64,000 bases of DNA from JAHEJA01 sp965657215 (GTDB taxonomy: Bacteria > Pseudomonadota > Alphaproteobacteria > Rhodobacterales > Rhodobacteraceae). Each line of letters starts with the position of its first letter. Position 1 is the stretch's first letter. The stretch covers positions 68,970 to 132,969 of the forward strand of contig CBFHNR010000007.1 in the NCBI GenBank assembly GCA_965657215.1, given 5' to 3'. The notes beneath the pieces are model-generated. The model was not told where the DNA came from, ran no database searches, and saw nothing but the letters and a program-made list of their open reading frames with translations. Shown piece by piece: positions 58,632-64,000 of this stretch. A program made the translations under genes and the position numbers.

Positions 58632-59867
58632 ATGACAAGATCTTCAATTTTTACGCCTGTCCTCATAGTCGGCTGTTTAATCATATTAATAAGCTTTGCC
58701 GTGCGTGCGTCGTTTGGTGTGTTCCAAATCCCAATCGCGGCAGAGTTCGGCTGGCTTCGCACTGATTTTTCGCTCGCGATTGCAATCCAAAACCTTGCTT
58801 GGGGCATTGGTCAGCCGATTTTTGGCGCGATTGCTGAGAAAATTGGGGATCGCAAGGCCATCGTTATTGGTGGTTTGACCTATGCCTTTGGGATGGTCCT
58901 GTCCTCCTTTGCCGTTACGCCCGGGGCGCACCAGTTTTATGAAATATTCGTGGGGTTTGGTGTCGCGGGCACAGGGTTTGGCGTTATCCTCGCCGTTGTA
59001 GGACGGGCCAGTAGCGCCGAAAACCGATCCATGTCATTGGCAATCGCCACCGCCGCAGGCAGCGCAGGTCAAGTGGTCGGTGCGCCAATGGCAGAATGGC
59101 TGCTCTCTCTAATGCCATGGCAAAACGTGTTTTTGATTTTTTCCGCAATCATCCTTGCAAGCCTCTTTATGTTGCCCTTCATGCGCTCGCCTGCTGCGGC
59201 CAGCAAAGCTGAGCTAGAAGAAAGCATGGGCGCTATCCTGATCAAAGCTTTCAAAGATCCAAGCTACACTTTGATCTTTCTCGGCTTCTTTAGCTGTGGC
59301 TATCAATTGGCCTTTGTGACCGCGCATTTTCCCGCGTTCGTGACCGAAATGTGCGGCCCTATCATGCCCGGTGGTGCGCTCTATTCAATGGGCATTACAT
59401 CAACCTCTCGCCTCGGTGCTGTGGCTATTTCGCTGATTGGGCTTGCCAATATTATCGGCACCCTGACCGCGGGATATTTAGGCAATCGCTATAGCAAGAA
59501 ATACCTCTTAGCGGGGATTTATCTGGGCCGCACAGTTATCGCTGCCGCCTTCATCATGACGCCAATGACGCCCACAACTGTCTTGTTATTCTCTGTCTCT
59601 ATGGGGTCACTCTGGCTTGCCACTGTGCCACTCACAAGCGGATTGATCGCTCATATTTACGGGCTGCGCTATATGGGCACGCTCTACGGCATCGTGTTCT
59701 TTAGCCACCAATTAGGAAGCTTCCTCGGCGTTTGGCTTGGCGGTCGGATGTATGACATCTATGGCAGCTATACCGCCGTTTGGTGGGTCGGAGTCGCCGT
59801 AGGCGCCTTTAGCGCCATTGTGCATTTACCCATTCGTGAAAGAGCGCTTGGATTCAAAGCGGCCTAA
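58632..59867 (+). CDS. Major facilitator superfamily transporter
   Basis: A 411-residue MFS permease with twelve hydrophobic helices, the first being FTPVLIVGCLIILISFAV. The inter-helix loop motif GAIAEKIGDRKAIVIG (a G-x-x-x-D-R-x-G variant) after TM2 and PMAEWLLSLMPWQNVFLIF later are typical. It resembles the monocarboxylate/OxlT-like group of transporters (APGIAVAEFGWSR-type start: IPIAAEFGWLRTDFS). Substrate unknown. ATG 58632 has AGGGG eight nt upstream; earlier frames are rejected. The last 42 nt overlap the convergent alpha/beta hydrolase gene. Confidence 0.87.
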   Translation: MTRSSIFTPVLIVGCLIILISFAVRASFGVFQIPIAAEFGWLRTDFSLAIAIQNLAWGIGQPIFGAIAEKIGDRKAIVIGGLTYAFGMVLSSFAVTPGAHQFYEIFVGFGVAGTGFGVILAVVGRASSAENRSMSLAIATAAGSAGQVVGAPMAEWLLSLMPWQNVFLIFSAIILASLFMLPFMRSPAAASKAELEESMGAILIKAFKDPSYTLIFLGFFSCGYQLAFVTAHFPAFVTEMCGPIMPGGALYSMGITSTSRLGAVAISLIGLANIIGTLTAGYLGNRYSKKYLLAGIYLGRTVIAAAFIMTPMTPTTVLLFSVSMGSLWLATVPLTSGLIAHIYGLRYMGTLYGIVFFSHQLGSFLGVWLGGRMYDIYGSYTAVWWVGVAVGAFSAIVHLPIRERALGFKAA

Positions 59868-60767
59868 GGGGAAGACGGCCTCCAGCACCTCATCTGTATG
59901 CGTGTACGGAATTCCGTGACCTGCATTGTCAATCACCACATTCCGAACGTTGGGATTCCACGCAGCCAACTTATCCTTGGCTGCCAATGGGATAACCGCA
60001 TCATCTGCGCCCCATATGGCTGTAACATCCAACTGGGATTTCGCAATTCTTTCATGCTCAGCTTGTGTTTGCGCAGACAGCGCGCCGCGCAGTGAGGAGA
60101 GAACACTGGGCAAGAACCCTTTGTAATTCAATTCTCTTTGTTGGCGATCAACGATAAAGGGAACGGAGCTTGGCAAACACCGCTCCAATTCACAGCCTTC
60201 TCGGTGTTGTTTCGCAAGCTGGCTATAGAATAACCATTCCCCCAAAATAGGAAGCCTTATCAATTTCGCCAAGAGACCCAAATCATGGCCCATACCACCC
60301 GGGGCTAACAAAATAAGCCTGTTAATTCGGCTTGGATAGATCGATGCAAAGGCAGTCACGACCCATCCTCCCATGGAATACCCATAGAGATCAAATTGCC
60401 CATCTTCGCCCAATTCATCCAATAGCTCGCTGAGGTGGGACACAAAGAATTCTCTGTCCTGAATACCTTTGGGTCGATCTGAAAATCCACGACCATAGTG
60501 ATCATAAACCAAAACGCGATAGCCCTTAGCGACGAGCTCTTTTGCCAATCCTTCAAACACAAAACTCGGCGTTGTTAGCCCATGCACACAGACCGCCAAA
60601 GGGCCCTCTGGGTCGCCTATGTATCGGTAATGTGTGGCCCCTTTGGTGAGGTCAATAAACTGACCAGGGGCGTCCTCTCTTGATATTCCATCCATCGTCA
60701 TGCGGCGTGCCTCAATAATAAAGGGCACTGCAAACACCGCAGCAAGAAAGAGAATAAAAAGGGTCAT
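59826..60767 (-). CDS. Membrane-anchored alpha/beta hydrolase
   Basis: A 313-residue hydrolase with an N-terminal TM helix (MTLFILFLAAVFAVPFIIEA) and the alpha/beta fold: oxyanion region VCVHGLTTPSFVF, YDHYGRGFSDRP, nucleophile elbow DLYGYSMGGWVV (G-x-S-x-G), the Asp in WGADDAVIPL and the final GHGIPYTHTD with the catalytic His. ATG 60767 was chosen over 60782: it has GGAG eight nt upstream and an ATGA overlap with the preceding gene's stop. Esterase, amidase or haloperoxidase-like; substrate unknown. Last gene of a three-gene operon; its 3' end overlaps the MFS gene by 42 nt. Confidence 0.85.
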   Translation of the reverse strand: MTLFILFLAAVFAVPFIIEARRMTMDGISREDAPGQFIDLTKGATHYRYIGDPEGPLAVCVHGLTTPSFVFEGLAKELVAKGYRVLVYDHYGRGFSDRPKGIQDREFFVSHLSELLDELGEDGQFDLYGYSMGGWVVTAFASIYPSRINRLILLAPGGMGHDLGLLAKLIRLPILGEWLFYSQLAKQHREGCELERCLPSSVPFIVDRQQRELNYKGFLPSVLSSLRGALSAQTQAEHERIAKSQLDVTAIWGADDAVIPLAAKDKLAAWNPNVRNVVIDNAGHGIPYTHTDEVLEAVFPLGRFESKRSFTNG

Positions 60768-61681
60768 TGATTGGCTCTCCATTTATCTAAAATATGACGG
60801 GCAGTCATTAAATCCAAATGCGCCCCACCCCCATTTTTGAACAATGTGATATCATCATCAGACTGTCGGCGGAATAACTCGGGAGAATAGTAATCGGCAA
60901 TCACATGATCGCGGTCAATGATACCCGCCTCAAGGGGAATTTTCAGCTCGCCAATATGACCAAGGGTCGTGGCAAAGCTATCGACAAATACGCGCGATTT
61001 GAGAAGGGCGGTATCATCCACTTCGCGCATGTCGGGACGATAGGCGCCGATAAGATCAATATGCTGTCCGGGCTGAAGCCAGTCGCCATTCAAGACAGGT
61101 TCCTTCGACATTGTCGCGCTCGTCACAATATCCGCTGACCTAACGGCGGTTTCTAAATCTGTGACAACGTCAACATGGGGAAATTCTTGTGCAAGCTCTT
61201 GGGCTTTTGACGTAGTGCGGTTCCACAACAGAAACCGCGCTGATGGAAATCCTGCGCTATAGGCTTCGATCAAAGATCGCCCAACGGTTCCAGCGCCAAC
61301 GACCAAGATTACGTTGCTATCGGCGCGCGCCAGTTTCTTGGCGGCGCAAAGGCTATCGCCAGCCGTTTTCCATTTCGTAACAAGGTGAAAATCAACAATA
61401 GCCTCAAGCGTTCCGTCAAGATCAGAAAACACACTCACCGCGCCGTTGATCATGGGTTTGCCTGCCGTTGGGTTTTTCGGAAAAACCGTCGCCGATTTCA
61501 CGGCAAGCCCTAACCCGTCAATCCAAGCGGAACGCGACAAAAGCGTGTCTGGATCGCGATACAAAAATGTGTCCCCAATCTCAGCTTTGGGTAATTGGTG
61601 ACCCGCATCGAATGCATCGCATAACCCAATCCAGTCCAGTAGGTCCTGACCGTCTTCAAAGGGAATAATTGCAATGCTCAT
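60764..61681 (-). CDS. Ornithine cyclodeaminase / mu-crystallin family protein
   Basis: A 305-residue NAD(P)-binding enzyme of the ornithine cyclodeaminase/ketimine reductase/mu-crystallin family, which covers ornithine cyclodeaminase, alanine dehydrogenase and cyclic-imine reductase. The conserved LAVKSATVFPKNP (with the catalytic Lys), the substrate loop FHLVTKWKTAGDSLCAAKKLA and the Rossmann segment ILVVGAGTVGRSLIEAYSAGF are present, followed by DLIGAYRPDMREVDD. The exact substrate is undetermined. It overlaps the DMT transporter and the alpha/beta hydrolase by 4 nt each. Confidence 0.88.
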   Translation of the reverse strand: MSIAIIPFEDGQDLLDWIGLCDAFDAGHQLPKAEIGDTFLYRDPDTLLSRSAWIDGLGLAVKSATVFPKNPTAGKPMINGAVSVFSDLDGTLEAIVDFHLVTKWKTAGDSLCAAKKLARADSNVILVVGAGTVGRSLIEAYSAGFPSARFLLWNRTTSKAQELAQEFPHVDVVTDLETAVRSADIVTSATMSKEPVLNGDWLQPGQHIDLIGAYRPDMREVDDTALLKSRVFVDSFATTLGHIGELKIPLEAGIIDRDHVIADYYSPELFRRQSDDDITLFKNGGGAHLDLMTARHILDKWRANQ

Positions 61682-62619
61682 GTGGCGTCCTTTCTTTTGT
61701 TGATTTGGGCCTCTCGCCAGACCATGTAGAGACCCGACCCTATAATCAACACCATTCCTGATATGGCAATAAGATCGGGGAATTCGTCAAACACTGTGAC
61801 GCCCCAAAAAATTGCCAAGGGGAGCGAGATATATTCAAACGGCGCAACAAAGGCCGCATCACTTTTACGGTAAGCCTCAGAAATCAACATCCCCCCAGCG
61901 ACGCTTGCACAACCGATCAAAAGGAATATGGGAAAATCAGGTGTCGCAGGCATGCTCCAATCCCGAAACAAGAAGCCGAGTGCAGGGTGGCCGTAACCAT
62001 CATACCGGCCGTGACCTAAGAGAAGACCGATCAAAGCTGAGCTCGAAAGGAATGTAATCAAGGTGTAAAACGTTAGGGTTGCTGCGCTTTCTGTGGCGCG
62101 AATTTGACGGGTGATGATGTGCAAAAACCCATATCCTACCGCAGCAATCAGAGGCAGGAGGGATGCAATTTGAAATGCATCTGTTCCGGGTCGAATGACA
62201 ATCACCACTCCGATCAATCCCAAGACGACAGCCGCCCATCGTCGTGGTCCTACGTATTCACCCAAAAAGATAACGCTAAAAATAGTGATGATGAGCGGAC
62301 TTACAAAAAAGATTGCGACAGCATCAGCTATCGGCATCGCAGACAGGCCAAGAAAGAACATCAAATTCGCTGTGACGGCGCATAATCCCCTCAGGAGGTT
62401 AGCCCCCAATCGGTTGGTCCGCATAAGGGACAGACCCCCATTTAACGGCATCAAAACCACAAGGAACAAAGCCATTCCAATCAGTGTACGAATAAAGACA
62501 ACTTCGTGAAGGGGAAAATCCCCAGACAGGAATTTGATCCCAACGTCATTCAAAGAAAACGCAATAGCTGCGCCCAGCGCACAGAGAGCCCCAATTAGGT
62601 TGTTTGATAGATGTCGCAA
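61678..62619 (-). CDS. DMT-superfamily (EamA) transporter
   Basis: A 313-residue permease with ten hydrophobic helices in two EamA repeats: LIGALCALGAAIAFSLNDVGIKFL opens the first and IASLLPLIAAVGYGFLHIITRQ the second. The family exports or imports metabolites such as amino acids and nucleotide sugars. It overlaps the ornithine-cyclodeaminase-like gene by 4 nt (ATGA), so an exporter, a dehydrogenase and a hydrolase are co-expressed, suggesting a small metabolic operon. Substrate unknown. Confidence 0.9.
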   Translation of the reverse strand: MRHLSNNLIGALCALGAAIAFSLNDVGIKFLSGDFPLHEVVFIRTLIGMALFLVVLMPLNGGLSLMRTNRLGANLLRGLCAVTANLMFFLGLSAMPIADAVAIFFVSPLIITIFSVIFLGEYVGPRRWAAVVLGLIGVVIVIRPGTDAFQIASLLPLIAAVGYGFLHIITRQIRATESAATLTFYTLITFLSSSALIGLLLGHGRYDGYGHPALGFLFRDWSMPATPDFPIFLLIGCASVAGGMLISEAYRKSDAAFVAPFEYISLPLAIFWGVTVFDEFPDLIAISGMVLIIGSGLYMVWREAQINKRKDAT

Positions 62620-62640
62620 AATAGGTCCCTTTCGGATGTC

Positions 62641-63087
62641 CTATTTCACTTGGCGTAGGACCCGCTCTAATGCGTCTAGAAAACGCGACCTATCTGCCTT
62701 TGTAAAGCCCTTGCCGCCTCCTTGTCGAAACGGATCCGCCGCCCGCAGGTCGGCCATCAAATCTCGTGTCGCCAAAACGTTGCCGATATTGGCGGATGTT
62801 AATGCCTCGCCATTATGTTTGAGCACTTTGGCCCCTGCTTCGATGACTTTGGCGGCGAGTGGAATATCACCCGTGATCACCACATCCCCAACCCCCGCAC
62901 GGTCCGCAATCCACATATCGGCGATATCTGGTCCCTCTGGAACAATGACATTTTCGAGATAGGGGTTTTGGGATGGCCTGAGGCCACCATTGCTCACCAC
63001 GAATGTATGGACTTTATGACGGGTCGCGACGCGTTCCACTTCGGCTTTGACAGGGCAAGCATCGGCATCAATGTAGATATTCGTCAA
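62641..63087 (-). CDS. YaiI/YqxD family protein (DUF188, PIN-like)
   Basis: A 148-residue protein of the YaiI/YqxD/DUF188 family, whose PIN-like fold suggests nuclease activity though none is proven. The hallmark IYIDADACPVK opens the domain and WIADRAGVGDVVITGDIPLAAKVIEAGA is the second block. The start is uncertain: TTG at 63085-63087 gives family-typical length (E. coli YaiI 152 residues); an in-frame ATG at 63135 would add 16 basic residues and overlap sthA by 35 bp. Confidence 0.8.
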   Translation of the reverse strand: MTNIYIDADACPVKAEVERVATRHKVHTFVVSNGGLRPSQNPYLENVIVPEGPDIADMWIADRAGVGDVVITGDIPLAAKVIEAGAKVLKHNGEALTSANIGNVLATRDLMADLRAADPFRQGGGKGFTKADRSRFLDALERVLRQVK

Positions 63088-63100
63088 ATCCGCACCCGTC

Positions 63101-64000
63101 TCATTTTTTCGTCTTTTTCTTGGCTTTGAACTCATCAGGGATTGGCATCCTGTTGAATGCATCTAATCCTGCGATTTTATACGCCTCTGCCAAAGTTGGA
63201 TAGTTGAAGGTATTTTGGATAAAGTAATCCACGGTCCCTTTTAGGTTCATGACAGCCTGACCAATATGAATCAATTCCGTCGCCCCTTCGCCCACAATTT
63301 GAACACCCAAGATGCGGCGCGTTTTGAGGCTCACCAGCATTTTCAACAAGCCATGCTCAAGCCCCATAATGTGACCACGCGATGTTTCACGGAACCGGGC
63401 CTCACCAACCTCATAGGGAATTTCGCGTTCCTGCAGTTCTTCCTCGGACATTCCACAGGTCGAAATTTCTGGAACAGAATAGATGCCATAGGGGAACCAT
63501 GGGCTTTCTTCCAAAGTTGGCGTCTCTAAAGCATGACAGGCCGCCACGCGACCTTGTTGCAACGAGGTTGACGCAAGGCTCGGATGCCCAATGACGTCGC
63601 CTGTGGCATAGATATGTTTTACTGAGGTTTGATAAGATTTGCGATCTACCTCAATGCGCCCACGATGATCCGTTTCAAGCCCAACTGTATCGAGGCCCAA
63701 ACTATCCGTCGCCCCCATGCGTCCCGCTGCGAAAAGCATCATTTCTGAACGAACGTGACGGCGATTTTCCAGCGTCACTTCGACATGCCCGTCCATATCT
63801 TCTATTTTAGCAACGCCAGAACCAAGTCGTAAGTCCACGCCATTCTCACGGATATGGTGCGAGAACTCTTGAATGGTGGCTTTATCGACAAAATCCAAAA
63901 AGGTTTCCCGCGGTTCAATCAAGGTCACCCGAATATCGAGTGCCGAGAACATTGTCGCATATTCAACGCCAATCACCCCTGCGCCAATCACCGTCAGACT
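63101..64000 (-). CDS. sthA: Soluble pyridine nucleotide transhydrogenase (partial, 3' part)
   Basis: C-terminal 299 codons of an SthA-type FAD enzyme that interconverts NADH and NADPH to balance pools; the start lies beyond the right edge. Visible blocks: the NAD(H)-binding LTVIGAGVIGVEYATMF, VKHIYATGDVIGHPSLAS (second FAD motif) and the dimerisation domain with ARFRETSRGHIMGLEHGLLKML, ATELIHIGQAVMNLKG and YFIQNTFNYPTLAEAYKIAGLDA, matching SthA better than lipoamide dehydrogenase because the C-terminal HPTLSE/H-E pair is replaced by NYPTLAEAY. The redox CxxxxC motif would be upstream and SthA lacks it. Confidence 0.88.
   Translation of the reverse strand, partial: SLTVIGAGVIGVEYATMFSALDIRVTLIEPRETFLDFVDKATIQEFSHHIRENGVDLRLGSGVAKIEDMDGHVEVTLENRRHVRSEMMLFAAGRMGATDSLGLDTVGLETDHRGRIEVDRKSYQTSVKHIYATGDVIGHPSLASTSLQQGRVAACHALETPTLEESPWFPYGIYSVPEISTCGMSEEELQEREIPYEVGEARFRETSRGHIMGLEHGLLKMLVSLKTRRILGVQIVGEGATELIHIGQAVMNLKGTVDYFIQNTFNYPTLAEAYKIAGLDAFNRMPIPDEFKAKKKTKK

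Noticed and set aside
1..64000. CRISPR arrays, tRNA or rRNA genes, insertion sequences, integrases, attachment sites
   Set aside because: Every non-coding gap was read and none holds repeat-spacer structure, tRNA clover-leaf pattern, transposase or integrase frame.

Overview
The window reads as ordinary chromosomal core DNA of a marine Rhodobacterales bacterium (Roseobacter group, Alphaproteobacteria) of moderate GC. The reasons are: a prenyl synthase/ispE/TPR/ETF-QO cluster, a complete fdhD-mobA-mobB-moeA cofactor operon, an aa3-oxidase subunit IV microprotein, a DmdC-like acyl-CoA dehydrogenase, a DUF6478 protein, glnK-amt, and an alphaproteobacterial Sua5. I place it by protein resemblance only; no search was run. 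I see no tRNA, rRNA, IS element, prophage, integrase or CRISPR array.

Layout. 0-6 kb: tRNA methyltransferase (cut by the edge), DUF2007, long-chain prenyl diphosphate synthase, ispE, a TPR protein and ETF:ubiquinone oxidoreductase, i.e. quinone precursor supply beside a quinone-reducing enzyme. 6-12.4 kb: greA plus a membrane protein, then five 4-nt-overlapping molybdenum-cofactor genes, a lipoprotein with a possible permuted papain-like fold, and a 44-residue COX subunit IV found between longer frames. 12.4-23.4 kb: metallo-hydrolase with DmdC-like dehydrogenase, Sua5, a stand-alone DsbD N-domain protein, an RND efflux pair, moaB and a degenerate uracil-DNA glycosylase. 23.5-28.9 kb: pyrB, a dihydroorotase homologue lacking metal ligands, DUF805, plsY, a DsbA-like isomerase, prs and an H-type lectin. 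29-38 kb: glnK-amt, PBP1A, mlaA-mlaC, and a type I secretion ABC/HlyD pair without an outer-membrane partner or substrate in the window.

37.7-50 kb: RidA, a phosphodiesterase, a FemAB-like acyltransferase, Prx5, a ferredoxin-reductase-like flavoprotein, rsmD, two regulators flanking an AT-rich spacer, map, sfsA, cinA, a GNAT protein, an AhpD-like protein, OmpA and LysR. 50-64 kb: fadH, DUF6478 and two unknowns, accD-folC, a LysM protein behind a long structured leader, zapE, an MFS transporter, an operon of a DMT transporter, an ornithine-cyclodeaminase-like enzyme and an alpha/beta hydrolase, DUF188, and the 3' part of sthA.

The gene order is very compact. Same-strand neighbours repeatedly overlap by 4 nt, and several convergent pairs share a palindromic TTAA or CTAG containing both stop codons. 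No obvious new multi-gene defence or metabolic system is visible. The best leads are the structured leader and phased operator before the LysM gene (56.6-56.8 kb), the RNase-H-fold-like DUF429 relative inside the molybdenum-cofactor operon, the two enzyme homologues that have lost key residues (UDG, dihydroorotase), and the permuted-papain-like lipoprotein.
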